Numbered from the stretch's first letter, positions 1 through 7,777 are shown. The stretch is 35,047 bases of DNA from Gemmatimonadota bacterium (GCA_003222085.1 QHUK01000031.1:1-35047), one strand, 5' to 3'. The notes: generated from the sequence alone by a model not told the origin. Program-made: numbers and translations.

Positions 1-1161
1 GGCGTCGTCGGCCGACTCCACCATCGCCTTGAACTGCGCCAGCGCCTGTTCGGCCTGGACACGGTCCGTGATGTCCCGCGTGACACACCGGGCATGAATG
101 AACTGCTGACCTTCGAACAGCGCGTTCGCGCTAAGGAGGCCATGGCGGATCGAGCCGTCGCGGTGGCGCATCCGGATCTCGATGTTGCGGCGCGTCTCGC
201 CGCCCGCCAGGCGCCGCGCGCTGTCAACCGCGACCTCCGGATTGACGCAGAACTGCGCGATATTCCGGCCCAGGTATTCATCGGGCTGGTAGCCCAGCAG
301 GTCGAGCTCGGAGCGGTTGGCCCGGAGGATCGTGCCGTCCGGCGCCGTCCAACGAATGCCCACCGGCGCGCTCTCGAAGAACTCCTCCAGATCGGCTTGG
401 CTGCGATGCGCCTGCGCCAGCGCCTGCTCGCGATCGCTCACGTCCACCGCGAGGCCCACCACGCCTACGATCGCGCCCCCCTCCTCCCGCAACGGCTCCA
501 CATGCGCATCGTAGCACCGGGGGAGGAGCCGGATCTGATAGGAAACCGACTCGCCGGCGAGCGCCCGCCGGTGCGCGGCCACCGACTCGGCGCTCACCTT
601 CTGTTGGGACTGCTGCTCGAGGAGAGACGCGCCGGCGATACGCTCAGGCAAGATCTGTTGCGATTTGAGGCCGGCGCCTGCCCGCGAGATGACGTGCAAC
701 TCGCGGTCGGTGGTCCAGAGAATCGCGGGGACCTGATCGAGGATCAGGGCGAGGCGCGCCACGCTCTCGACATCGCGGGACTGCGGCTCGTCTATCAACC
801 CGATGCATACGCCCGCCAGCTCGAGCGTCAGACGTTCCCGGCCGCGCCGCTCGAGGCCCGCGGGAGGCGGCCGCGGCGCGTCACGTCGGACCGGCGCGAT
901 ACACCAGTGTCGACCCTGGAGGCGGCTCGCCACCCAGCGGCTGGGCGCGCGGTCCGGTAACACGCGCAACTCGCGCAGCGTGGGCTCGAGGTCGTCGACG
1001 ACGGGGGCGATGCTCTTCGGGTCGCTCGCGGCCAGGAGCCGCACCTGACCGCGCGGGTCGGCCTCCCACACGCCCACCCCCGGGCGCTGGAGGGCGACGT
1101 CCGCCCTCCGGAGCACCTCTTGCCACCGCTGCTCGACCGCACTCGGAAGCGGGCGACTCAT
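1..1161 (-). CDS. PAS-domain sensor protein, N-terminal part (cut by window edge)
   Basis: An open frame of 387 codons runs from ATG at 1161 off the left edge without a stop. The start is backed by an AGGAAGGTG Shine-Dalgarno at 1167-1175, five bases upstream. The first ~120 residues match no domain I recognise. A PAS domain follows at about 140-245 (ILWTTDRELHVIS at its start, GVVGLAVDVSDREQALAQ at its end). A second PAS domain covers about 255-370 (EEFFESAPVGIRWTAPDGTI, then LGYQPDEYLGRN and RCVTRDITDRVQAEQAL). The C-terminal output domain is outside the window; a histidine kinase is the usual partner of such PAS pairs but cannot be seen. There is no signal peptide or membrane helix in the visible part, so it is probably cytosolic. 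It could instead end in a GGDEF or another output domain. Confidence 0.85.
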   Translation of the reverse strand, partial: MSRPLPSAVEQRWQEVLRRADVALQRPGVGVWEADPRGQVRLLAASDPKSIAPVVDDLEPTLRELRVLPDRAPSRWVASRLQGRHWCIAPVRRDAPRPPPAGLERRGRERLTLELAGVCIGLIDEPQSRDVESVARLALILDQVPAILWTTDRELHVISRAGAGLKSQQILPERIAGASLLEQQSQQKVSAESVAAHRRALAGESVSYQIRLLPRCYDAHVEPLREEGGAIVGVVGLAVDVSDREQALAQAHRSQADLEEFFESAPVGIRWTAPDGTILRANRSELDLLGYQPDEYLGRNIAQFCVNPEVAVDSARRLAGGETRRNIEIRMRHRDGSIRHGLLSANALFEGQQFIHARCVTRDITDRVQAEQALAQFKAMVESADDA

Positions 1162-1192
1162 CGATTCACCTTCCTGATGCGTTCGCGAGCGT

Positions 1193-1224
1193 GGTCCCAA
1201 AACAACGTGGTCGGAAAACAACGT
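1193..1224 (-). promoter_or_regulatory. Tandem 16-bp direct repeat upstream of the PAS sensor gene
   Basis: On the + strand GGTCCCAAAACAACGT (1193-1208) is followed immediately by GGTCGGAAAACAACGT (1209-1224), 14 of 16 bases identical. It lies 32 to 63 bases upstream of the PAS start codon, inside the 186-base spacer 1162-1347 that otherwise holds nothing I recognise. Head-to-tail repeats of this size upstream of a regulatory gene are typical operators for dimeric activators or repressors. The binding protein is unknown, and a chance or slippage duplication is possible. Confidence 0.45.
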
Positions 1225-1347
1225 AGGTATTTGCCATCCAGCGAGCCAGCGTGGCACGCCCGCGACGCTCCGACCGCGGGGATGCGGGAACGGCGGAACT
1301 GAGGCGGTGACGCGACACTGGTGCGCGTTCGTGACCAGCCGAGGGGC

Positions 1348-3315
1348 TTAAGGTTTCGCAGCAGTCGCGAGCCGGAACGCCACCACGTAGTCCCCCACTC
1401 CCCACGCACCGCCACCCCCAACCGCGATCGCCACGAATTGTGCGCCGGACGCGAGCCGATAGGTCATCGGCGTCGCCTTGCCGCTCTCGGGCAGGGGGCC
1501 CCGCCACAGCTCGCGTCCCGTCTCGATATCGTAGGCGTGCAGCCAGCGGTCGAGCGCCGCACCGATGAACACGACACCGCCGGCCGTCACGATCGGCCCG
1601 CCCAGACTGGGAGATCCCCACTCGGCTGGGATCTTCGCAGCCTGCTCCGCGCTCACCAGGCGGGCGGGGGAGCCGAGCGGAACCTCCCACAGCCGGCCGC
1701 CGGTCTTCAGGTCTATGGCGACGAGCGTACCAAAGGGTGGCGGCGTACACGGCAGTCGGGACGGACTCAGCAGTATGCGCCGCCGCATCACGTAAGGTGT
1801 CCCCCACATGCCGTTGTACTCGTAGTCGTGACCGAGCCGCTTGTCTTCCGCCATCGCCTGCTCATGGTGGAAGCTGTCGCGGGGGATCAGCTGCACCACG
1901 GCGGCGACGCGGTTCACCGGCACCACCGCGATCTGCCGGACCGGGTCCACGGCGACGCCGCCCCAGTGCGCGCCGCCGATGTTCGACGGCATGACGAACG
2001 TCCCCCGCACGCTCGGCGGCGTGAAGATGCCTTCGTTGCGGAGACCGTCGATCGCAGCGTGACAGGCGGCGCGGTCCGCATCGCTCGTTCCCCAGACGCT
2101 GTCCGTCGAAAATCGGTGGGGGCTAAGCGGCGGCGTCACCGCGGTGAAGGGCTGGGTGCGCGATGCTTCCTCGCCGGGGATGTCGCTCGACGGGACCGGA
2201 CGCTCCTCGACGGGGAAGATCGGCCGGCCCGTCTCCCGGTCGAGCACGAACAGCATGCCGGTCTTCGTGGTCTGTAACACGGCTGGGACGCTCGCGCCGT
2301 CGTGCGTGATCGTCACGAGCGCCGGGGGCGAGGCGTTGTCGTAGTCCCAGAGGTCGTGGTGGACGGTCTGAAACGCCCAGACGAGCTTGCCGGTCGAGGC
2401 GCGCAATGCCACGATCGAGTTGGCGTAGCGGTTGTTCCCGAGGCGGAGCACGCCGTAGTAGTCCGGAGCGGCACTGCCAGTGGGGATAAAGACCAGATCC
2501 CGCTCAGGGTCCCCAGCCAGCACCGACCAGGCGTTGGCCGCGCCGCTCCTCTGTGCCATCGCGCCGCGCCACTCGCCGTAGGCCGGGTCCTTCGAATCTT
2601 GCGGAATCGGGTCCCACGTCCATTGGCGCGTCCCGCTCCGGGCATCGTAGGCGCGCACCTCCCCGCTCGCCGGGTTGGGCCGGCTGTTGTCTGAGACTGA
2701 CGAGCCCGTGATCACCAGCCCGTTCACGACAACCGGCGGGGATGTGATGGAATAGGCGGCCGGCTCAAACGGAGGAATCCGCAGGCCGGCCTTGAGATCC
2801 ACCATCCCGTTCCGGCCGAACCCGGCGCAGGGGCGGCCGTCCCGGCCGTCGAGCGCGAACAGCTGCGACTGCGCCGTGGCGACGAAAATCCGGCGGCGGC
2901 AGGCCGCTCCAACAGGGGCGGACTCATCGAGCCAGGTGGAGACGCCACGGCTCGCGAAGTCCCCGTAGCTCACGTCGCGTTTGATCTTGGGATCGAATAC
3001 CCAGCGCTCCCGCCCGGTTCCCGGGTCGAGCGCGATCACCCGCCCCAGCGGGGTGCCGAGGTACATCGTCCCATCCACCAGGAGGGGGGTTGCCTCGAAG
3101 GCGGTCGGCTTCCCGGTCTTGAACCGGGGGTCGGTCTCACCGGTGCGGTACGTCCACGCCACCTCGAGACCGCTGACATTCTTCCGGGTGATCTGCGACG
3201 CGGGGCTGTAGCGGGTTCCCTGCGCGTCGCGCCCGTTGGCGCTCCAGTCGACTTCCTGCGCATCGAGCGCAGCGGGACACAGCCCGAGCAGCAGCGCGCT
3301 CACCAGTAGACGCAT
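1348..3315 (-). CDS. Secreted PQQ-dependent dehydrogenase (glucose dehydrogenase-like quinoprotein)
   Basis: A 655-residue protein of the eight-bladed PQQ beta-propeller family. These enzymes oxidise sugars or alcohols in the periplasm and pass electrons to quinone or a cytochrome. The start at 3315 was chosen over the upstream ATG at 3378 because it gives a clean signal peptide (MRLLVSALLLGLCPAALDAQ) and has GGGGAGGTG just upstream. Visible family features: VDWSANGRDAQGTRYSP at the mature N-terminus, repeated propeller motifs (ALDPGTGRERWVFDP, AYDARSGTRQWTWDP, LRASTGKLVWAF) and the HHDLWDYD motif of glucose-dehydrogenase-type quinoproteins. There is no N-terminal multi-helix membrane domain as in E. 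coli Gcd and no CxxCH haem motif, so a separate electron acceptor is needed. No PQQ synthesis genes lie nearby. It is divergent from the LysR gene at 3381, which may control it. The substrate cannot be told from sequence. Confidence 0.88.
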   Translation of the reverse strand: MRLLVSALLLGLCPAALDAQEVDWSANGRDAQGTRYSPASQITRKNVSGLEVAWTYRTGETDPRFKTGKPTAFEATPLLVDGTMYLGTPLGRVIALDPGTGRERWVFDPKIKRDVSYGDFASRGVSTWLDESAPVGAACRRRIFVATAQSQLFALDGRDGRPCAGFGRNGMVDLKAGLRIPPFEPAAYSITSPPVVVNGLVITGSSVSDNSRPNPASGEVRAYDARSGTRQWTWDPIPQDSKDPAYGEWRGAMAQRSGAANAWSVLAGDPERDLVFIPTGSAAPDYYGVLRLGNNRYANSIVALRASTGKLVWAFQTVHHDLWDYDNASPPALVTITHDGASVPAVLQTTKTGMLFVLDRETGRPIFPVEERPVPSSDIPGEEASRTQPFTAVTPPLSPHRFSTDSVWGTSDADRAACHAAIDGLRNEGIFTPPSVRGTFVMPSNIGGAHWGGVAVDPVRQIAVVPVNRVAAVVQLIPRDSFHHEQAMAEDKRLGHDYEYNGMWGTPYVMRRRILLSPSRLPCTPPPFGTLVAIDLKTGGRLWEVPLGSPARLVSAEQAAKIPAEWGSPSLGGPIVTAGGVVFIGAALDRWLHAYDIETGRELWRGPLPESGKATPMTYRLASGAQFVAIAVGGGGAWGVGDYVVAFRLATAAKP

Positions 3316-3340
3316 GCCCACCTCCCCGAGCGAACGGCAG

Positions 3341-3363
3341 TATAATGTATGACTCAGGCTCAT
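3341..3363 (+). promoter_or_regulatory. TATAAT box and LysR-type T-N11-A palindrome between divergent genes
   Basis: The 65-base gap between the divergent starts at 3315 (-) and 3381 (+) has a perfect TATAAT at 3341-3346 in the + direction, with no good -35. It would give a leader of about 28 bases for the LysR gene. Directly downstream is ATGA-N7-TCAT (3349-3363), which contains T-N11-A (T3350 to A3362), the core of LysR-family operators. Position and form fit autoregulation and control of the quinoprotein gene. This is a motif match only. Confidence 0.4.
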
Positions 3364-3380
3364 GATCACGGGCGTCAAGC

Positions 3381-4292
3381 ATGATTCTCGAAACCCGCCA
3401 TCTCCGTCTCGTTGCCGCCGTCGTCGAGCATGGCACGCTCACCAAGGCCGGCCGCGTGCTCCACCTGACGCAGTCGGGCCTGTCGCGCCAGCTGCTCGAT
3501 CTGGAGACGAAGCTCGGGCTGCCGCTGTTTCACCGGCTCGGCAAACGCATGGTGCCCACGCCCGCGGGAGAGTGCCTGCTGGTGGCGGCGCGGCGCACCT
3601 TGCCCCAGCTCTCGGACGTCGAAGAGGACCTCCGACGCCTCGCCGGTGGCCGGACGGCGATCCTGCGGGTGAGCACCGAATGCTACACCTGCTATCACTG
3701 GCTGCCGGGCGTGCTGCAGCGGTTCGCCCGCCGCTTTCCGCGGGTGGACGTGCAGATCGTGGCCGAGGCGACCCACCACCCCGTCCCGGCGCTGCTCGAC
3801 GGCCGCATCGACCTCGCGATCGTGTCCAACGACGATCACGACGACCGGCTGGCGTACGTCCCCCTCTTCACCGACGAGCTGGTCGCGCTGCTTCGCCCCG
3901 ACCATCCGCTCAGCGCCAAGCCGTTCCTCACCGCCGCGGATTTCGTGGATCAGCACCTGTTCGTGTACCTGCTGCCGCCCGGTGAGAACGACGTCTTCAC
4001 GAAGCTGTTGAGCCCCGCGGGCGTCATGCCGCGCCGCGTCTCAGGCGTTCAGCTGACGGAGGCGATCCTCGAGCTCGTGAAAGGCGGCGCGGGGATCGCC
4101 GTGCTCGCCCGCTGGGCGGTGGCGCCCCACCTGAAGACCGGCGAGCTCACCGCGCTGCCGCTCACGCGCCGCGGGCTGGAGCGGCGATGGCGCGCGGCGA
4201 TGCTGCGGCAAAGGCCGCTCCCCCTTCACTTGCGTGAGTTCGCGGGACTCCTCGCGGCAGGGCCGTCGCTCTTGTCCCGCCGGCAGGCGTAG
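3381..4292 (+). CDS. LysR-family transcriptional regulator (MetR-like)
   Basis: A 303-residue protein of normal LysR length. The winged helix-turn-helix is at about residues 1-62 (LRLVAAVVEHGTLTKAGRVL, then LTQSGLSRQLLDLETKLGLP and LFHRLGKRMVPTPAGE). The periplasmic-binding-like effector domain spans about 90-300. The N-terminus and the QSGLSRQLLDLE recognition region resemble MetR, the homocysteine-responsive activator of methionine genes, but no methionine gene is adjacent. The divergent neighbour is the PQQ dehydrogenase, so local control of that gene is the simplest inference. No clear Shine-Dalgarno precedes the ATG. The effector is unknown. Confidence 0.88.
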   Translation: MILETRHLRLVAAVVEHGTLTKAGRVLHLTQSGLSRQLLDLETKLGLPLFHRLGKRMVPTPAGECLLVAARRTLPQLSDVEEDLRRLAGGRTAILRVSTECYTCYHWLPGVLQRFARRFPRVDVQIVAEATHHPVPALLDGRIDLAIVSNDDHDDRLAYVPLFTDELVALLRPDHPLSAKPFLTAADFVDQHLFVYLLPPGENDVFTKLLSPAGVMPRRVSGVQLTEAILELVKGGAGIAVLARWAVAPHLKTGELTALPLTRRGLERRWRAAMLRQRPLPLHLREFAGLLAAGPSLLSRRQA

Positions 4293-4305
4293 ACCGCCGC
4301 GCCAG

Positions 4306-4402
4306 AGTTCGCGGCTGAAGCCGCGGCTCGGCGTCTACCGCTGAAGCGGCGATGCAGTGCCCGTTTACGGGCAGGTGCCGAGCCGCGAGTTCACTCGCGA
4401 CT
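4306..4402 (+). repeat. Intergenic hairpin-forming repeat element, copy A
   Basis: An imperfect inverted repeat: arm 4306-4332 (ends CGCGGCTCGGC) pairs with arm 4377-4402 (begins GCCGAGCCGCG). Two small hairpins lie inside: CCGCTGAAGCGG (about 4338-4349) and TGCCCGTTTACGGGCA (about 4358-4373). A second copy in the opposite orientation is at 22164-22254. The shared order is GGCTGAAGCCGCG, CTCGGC, TACCGCTGAAGCGGC, GCCCGTTTACGGGC, TGCCGAGC. It fills the space between the LysR and rhodanese genes and could also act as a terminator. It resembles REP/BIME or MITE-type elements. No transposase is encoded. Confidence 0.75.
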
Positions 4403-4543
4403 CCTCGCGCGGCCGAGGCAGACCTGGTGGGACCTGCTCGGAATTCCTACGCATGCGCCACGCGCATCGGCGTCGCTAACTGCGCATTTGACCGGGCGCG
4501 GATTTCCCGAGGACATTGCGGTAACCCCATCAGGAGCTCGGCT

Positions 4544-4981
4544 GTGAGCGCGACCGCCATCCACTCGTTCGTCCTCGACCATGCCCCCGCCGAGCCAGCA
4601 GCGGCCGAGCGGCATTTCCTTTCGAAGCTGGCGTTCGAGACCGATCCCGCGGACGTCCATCGGGACCTGGAGCGAGGGCACGCGGGGCTAGTCGTCGTGG
4701 ACACGCGCGGCCCGGATGCGTATGCGCGTTGTCACATCCCCGGCGCCCTGAGCCTGCCGACCCGCACCATCAGCCGCGAGACGACGGCGTCCCTGCCGCG
4801 CGACAAAGTGATCGTGGCCTACTGCTGGGGACCGGGCTCCAACGGCTCCACCAGAGCGGCGGCGAAGCTCGCCGCCCTGGGCTTCCGCGTCAAGGAAATG
4901 ATCGGCGGGATCGGCTATTGGAGAAAGGAAGGGCTGCCGGTCGAAGGATCGTCACCCGACGACGCTCCGTTGTACGCGTAA
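4544..4981 (+). CDS. Rhodanese-domain protein
   Basis: A single-domain rhodanese of 145 residues, which would carry sulfur as a persulfide on its active-site cysteine. The start is GTG at 4544, with AGGAG at 4532-4536 seven bases upstream. An ATG at 4352 in the same frame lies inside the repeat element and would add non-conserved sequence. Visible: LVVVDTRGPDAYARCHIPGA (first rhodanese motif), then VIVAYCWGPGSNGSTRAA with the active-site Cys and its loop, and a C-terminal GIGYWRKEGLPVEG. The CWGPG(C/S)NG form is common in small single-domain rhodaneses. No signal peptide is seen, so it is cytosolic. The physiological acceptor is unknown. It leads the accessory stretch carrying the zinc-ribbon paralogs but is 172 bases from the first, so co-transcription is possible, not shown. 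Confidence 0.9.
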   Translation: MSATAIHSFVLDHAPAEPAAAERHFLSKLAFETDPADVHRDLERGHAGLVVVDTRGPDAYARCHIPGALSLPTRTISRETTASLPRDKVIVAYCWGPGSNGSTRAAAKLAALGFRVKEMIGGIGYWRKEGLPVEGSSPDDAPLYA

Positions 4982-5153
4982 CATGCGGCGACGCCGCGGC
5001 AGCGATCGCTCGCAGCACCCGTCGTATCGGTAGAGCGTCGGCACGACGCAACATGCGCCCGAGTCAGCACGCCATTGCCGGAGCTGTCGCGAGGACAGCA
5101 CACCCGGCCCGCGCCCGGGACTTGCAGGGGCTGGCGTCCGGAGCACCTCCGCT

Positions 5154-5531
5154 ATGGCGCGATCGGTCGAACACCATCCCCGGGCCTGGGCCCGCCTGCG
5201 GGTCGATGTCAACTGCGCACTGCGGCGCGGCGCCTGGTACCGCGTCGTCAGGATGACGCGAGACAAAGTCGTGCTCGACGTGACGAACGAGCAGGTCCCG
5301 GTGCAGCGACGCGTGTTGAAAACGGTGTTCGCCCAGCCGTCCCGCTGGACCGTCGTCCCCCGTCCCTCCGATGCGATCAACCTGCCGAACGACTGGGGCA
5401 CGCGCTACGGGGTGTGCCCCGCTTGTCAGGGTCGGGCGCCGATCAGAGGCTATCCGCTCGAGCTGGCCTGCCCGCATTGTCATCAGATATGCGCCGTGGC
5501 GTGGGATGAGCACTACCTGAAACCACGCTGA
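5154..5531 (+). CDS. Small zinc-ribbon protein, paralog 1 of 5
   Basis: A 125-residue protein of a family I do not recognise, present five times here (5154, 5615, 6987, 8836, 9666). The N-terminal ~70 residues look like a small beta-rich domain: WARLRVDVNCALRRGAWYRV, then VVLDV and PSRWTVVPRP. The linker LPNDWGTRYGV leads to a zinc ribbon CPAC-x14-CPHC, and the end is CAVAWDEHYLKPR. The x14 spacing between the cysteine pairs is identical in all five copies. Closest to the copy at 6987 (both have WYRV, VLDV and YGVCPAC). No signal peptide or membrane helix. The start is the first ATG that keeps the conserved core; its Shine-Dalgarno is weak. A nucleic-acid or protein-binding role is only inference from the ribbon. 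Bases 4982-5153 upstream hold no gene, only short GC-rich hairpins. Confidence 0.85.
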   Translation: MARSVEHHPRAWARLRVDVNCALRRGAWYRVVRMTRDKVVLDVTNEQVPVQRRVLKTVFAQPSRWTVVPRPSDAINLPNDWGTRYGVCPACQGRAPIRGYPLELACPHCHQICAVAWDEHYLKPR

Positions 5532-5614
5532 GGCGTTTCCGATCGAACCGGCGAGGGTCGTGTTTTTCCGCGCCCTCATCTATTGTGTAGGAACCCGACC
5601 GGCCGAGACGACCA

Positions 5615-5965
5615 ATGCCCGAAGCACCGCAGTGGGCCCGCGTGCGTGGCGAGGTGAATTGCCACGTCCGCCGCGGGGCGTGGTACGAGGTGCTTCGGCT
5701 CACGCCCGAGGACGCGGTGCTCGAGGTGAACCGGCAGCCTGTCCGCCTCGAGCGGGCCTCGCTGGAGATCGTCCCGCGGCGGCCGGAGCGGTGGTCGGTG
5801 GTGGACCGCCCCCGCGACTCGGTCGACATGCCCATGAGTTGGGGCTCGCGCTACGTCGTCTGCCCGCGGTGTTGCCACCGCCAGTCACTGTCGGGACAGC
5901 CGGCGCAGTTGCCGTGCGCGATGTGCGGCGGCGTGTTCGCGATCGCGTGGGATGACCACCCGTAA
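5615..5965 (+). CDS. Small zinc-ribbon protein, paralog 2 of 5
   Basis: A 116-residue member of the local family. Shared core: WARVRGEVNCHVRRGAWYEV, AVLEV, RPERWSVVDRP, MSWGSRYVV, then CPRC-x14-CAMC and FAIAWDDHP. It is shorter at the C-terminus than copies 1, 3 and 5: the usual WDE(R/H)YL ending is WDDHP. The reading frame ends inside the start of the next gene, with bases 5952-5965 shared. That overlap implies translational coupling to the HExxE protein, so the two may act together. No strong Shine-Dalgarno is visible before the ATG. Function unknown. Confidence 0.85.
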   Translation: MPEAPQWARVRGEVNCHVRRGAWYEVLRLTPEDAVLEVNRQPVRLERASLEIVPRRPERWSVVDRPRDSVDMPMSWGSRYVVCPRCCHRQSLSGQPAQLPCAMCGGVFAIAWDDHP

Positions 5966-6731
5966 CCGGTTCATCGCCGCCGCGTTCGACCACGGCCAGG
6001 TGCCCACGATCGCGTGCTTCAACCGCGCCACGGTGGGCCTGGGCGTGAATTTCGCCCGCCTGCTCGCCGCGCTGCAGACGTTCGTCGACGACCACTTCGT
6101 GCCCGTGTGGGGCACGCCGGCCAAGCTGGTGAAGACGACCACCTTCCGAAAGGGCGCGTGGGCGCTCGCGTTCCTGGACGACGCCGATGTGGCGAACGCG
6201 CTGGGCTATCACGATCTCACGCCCGACGGACTGCCGCTCTCGAAGGTATTCGTGAAGAGCACGCTCGCGGTGAAGCAGCGGGTGAGCGTGACGGCGTGCC
6301 ACGAGCTGGCGGAGATGCTCGTCGACCCCGCGATCAACCTGGCGGCCATGGGCCCGGGCAATGTGTTCTACGCCTACGAGACCGCCGACGCGGTGGAGGA
6401 GGTCGAGTTCACGATCGGCGGCATCGCGATGAGCGACTTCGTGTACCCGGCGTGGTTCGAGGGATTCCGCAAGCCGGGCTCGGCCCAGTTCGATCACGTG
6501 AAGAAGGTGAGGCGGCCGTTTCAGATCCTGGCCGGGGGGTACATGAGCATCTTCAAGAACGGGCGGTGGACGCAAGTGTTCGGCTCACCCGCGAAGGCGC
6601 GGCGCTTCGCGCGGGAGGACCGGCGAGGGCACCGCAGCACGTACCGCGGGAAGACGCACCGGATGCGGGGCGTCGCGGTGGCAGGGTTGACGCGTCGCGG
6701 CGCTCTCCCGAGACGGAAGCGCAATCTGTAA
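5952..6731 (+). CDS. Zincin-like protein with HELAE motif and basic tail
   Basis: A 259-residue protein whose ATG overlaps the end of zinc-ribbon copy 2 by 14 bases. The key feature is ACHELAEMLVDPAIN at about residues 115-129: His117, Glu118 and Glu121 form HExxE, followed by the DP seen in a class of poorly characterised zincin-like proteins (general form HELxE...DP). Acidic residues after FYAYETADAVEE could supply further ligands. The region TIGGIAMSDFVYPAWFEG is hydrophobic but not a convincing membrane helix, and no signal peptide is seen. The last ~50 residues are strongly basic (KARRFAREDRRGHRSTYRGK and on), unlike the body, suggesting nucleic-acid or surface binding. A metalloprotease is a reasonable guess. 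The alternative is a non-catalytic metal-binding phage-like protein. Confidence 0.7.
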   Translation: MTTRNRFIAAAFDHGQVPTIACFNRATVGLGVNFARLLAALQTFVDDHFVPVWGTPAKLVKTTTFRKGAWALAFLDDADVANALGYHDLTPDGLPLSKVFVKSTLAVKQRVSVTACHELAEMLVDPAINLAAMGPGNVFYAYETADAVEEVEFTIGGIAMSDFVYPAWFEGFRKPGSAQFDHVKKVRRPFQILAGGYMSIFKNGRWTQVFGSPAKARRFAREDRRGHRSTYRGKTHRMRGVAVAGLTRRGALPRRKRNL

Positions 6732-6750
6732 ATTCCAGCGCAGCAATGAC

Positions 6751-6832
6751 GCGACCGTGGCGGAACTGGTAGACGCGCAGGACTTAGGATCCTGTGGGGC
6801 AACCCGTGGGGGTTCGAGTCCCTCCGGTCGCA
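6751..6832 (+). tRNA. tRNA-Leu (anticodon UAG)
   Basis: The acceptor stem GCGACCG (6751-6757) pairs with CGGTCGC (6825-6831), with discriminator A at 6832. The anticodon stem is CAGGA/TCCTG and the loop CTTAGGA gives anticodon TAG, reading CUA and other CUN leucine codons. A long variable arm (about GTGGGGCAACCCGTGG) and the T loop GTTCGAGTC identify a class II tRNA. CCA is not encoded. It sits 19 bases after the HExxE gene, so it may be co-transcribed or have a promoter inside that gene. Bases 6833-6986 downstream hold no gene. Confidence 0.97.
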
Positions 6833-6913
6833 TCGGTAACTGTCGCATCTGCACCCGTCGGTGCCGCAAAATCGCCCTAGACCCTGACGCTCGAACGCGG
6901 CACCTTTGAGCCA

Positions 6914-6928
6914 GATACGATAGGTATC
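6914..6928. promoter_or_regulatory. Short palindrome upstream of zinc-ribbon paralog 3
   Basis: GATAC-N5-GTATC lies 59 to 73 bases before the start of the copy at 6987, in an otherwise featureless spacer after the tRNA. It is relatively A/T-rich for this genome and could be an operator. A chance occurrence cannot be excluded. Confidence 0.25.
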
Positions 6929-6986
6929 GACGCCGAAACACTTTTACGTTGTGCGGCAGCGGGGGCGCAGCCGCTGACTTCTCCCG

Positions 6987-7364
6987 ATGGATCAATCTGT
7001 TCGAGACCTGCAGCTGGCGTGGGCGCGGTTACGCGTGGACGTGGACTGCGGACTCCGCCGGGGCACGTGGTACCGCGTCACGCGATTCACGCCTTCGAAG
7101 GTTCTTCTCGACGTGCGGCATTGCCCGATCGCCATACCACGGCCCTGGCTCGATGTGGTCTTCGGGCAACCACACCGGTGGTCCGTCGTGCCCAGGGCGC
7201 CCGATCCCGCGAAGCTGCCGCCCGAGCTCGGTGCGCCCTATGGCGTCTGCCCCGCGTGTCGCGCCCGCGCTCCACTCCAGGGTCAGCCGGCAACGTTGGG
7301 CTGCCCCCGCTGCCAGCGAGTCTTTGCAGTGGCGTGGGATGAGCGGTATCTGACGGAGGAGTAG
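6987..7364 (+). CDS. Small zinc-ribbon protein, paralog 3 of 5
   Basis: A 125-residue member of the local family, the closest relative of copy 1 and of the same length. Core: LAWARLRVDVDCGLRRGTWY, KVLLDV, QPHRWSVVPR, then YGVCPAC, 14 residues, CPRC, and FAVAWDERYLTEE. The usual LPxxWG linker is LPPELG here. An extra cysteine sits at VRHCPIAIP. It lies 154 bases after tRNA-Leu, alone on its strand, and ends 47 bases from a convergent gene. No strong Shine-Dalgarno before the ATG. Codon choice and base composition look like those of its neighbours. Function unknown. Confidence 0.85.
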   Translation: MDQSVRDLQLAWARLRVDVDCGLRRGTWYRVTRFTPSKVLLDVRHCPIAIPRPWLDVVFGQPHRWSVVPRAPDPAKLPPELGAPYGVCPACRARAPLQGQPATLGCPRCQRVFAVAWDERYLTEE

Positions 7365-7411
7365 CGAGCGGGAATGGCGCCACCCGAAAACGGTACCGCT
7401 GCCGGCGACCG

Positions 7412-7723
7412 CTACGGCAGCTTGTGCAACAACTGATCGATCACCGTCTGCTCGTGCTTGAGGAAGCGCTCATCGCCGTACGCGAGCAATGTAGCCGGCC
7501 CCCATTCGGGGTCCGTCGCATAACCGATGTCGTGGGGGTTGATCCCGATCTCGATGCCCAGCGCCTGCAGGGTGCGCAGCACCCGCTCGTAATGCTCGGC
7601 GACGGTCGCGAAGCCGGCGCGCAGGGCCGCAAGCTCCCGGGCCAACCGCACACGCTCCCGCAGGCAGCGCCGGAACTCCTCGGACGCGTCGTGCGGCATC
7701 GCGGATCTGCTTGCGCTCACCAT
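7412..7723 (-). CDS. Small hypothetical protein with helical N-terminal half
   Basis: A protein of about 103 residues that I do not recognise. The first half (EEFRRCLRERVRLARELAAL, then FATVAEHYERVLRTLQALGI) is amphipathic and probably forms two long helices. The second half carries INPHDIGYATDPEWGPATLL and ends VIDQLLHKLP. The start at 7723 is supported by a promoter-like pair upstream (7778-7806) that would give a leader of about 47 bases. Other in-frame starts at 7756 and 7903 add low-complexity basic sequence, and 7903 lies beyond that promoter. No strong Shine-Dalgarno. It is divergent from the Crp/Fnr-type gene, which may regulate it. Confidence 0.6.
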   Translation of the reverse strand: MVSASRSAMPHDASEEFRRCLRERVRLARELAALRAGFATVAEHYERVLRTLQALGIEIGINPHDIGYATDPEWGPATLLAYGDERFLKHEQTVIDQLLHKLP

Positions 7724-7777
7724 CGTCGTTGTTCCGGCCTGGCGCGGTTGCGCCATCCTCCGTCTTTCGGCTCGCCA

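Noticed and set aside
94..960. Long + strand open frame of 288 codons
   Set aside because: It is antisense to the PAS sensor gene, whose minus-strand frame has a good Shine-Dalgarno and two recognisable PAS domains. The + product has no recognisable motif.
5700..6575. Minus-strand open frame of 291 codons
   Set aside because: Antisense to zinc-ribbon copy 2 and the HExxE gene; the product is a low-complexity Arg/His-rich sequence.
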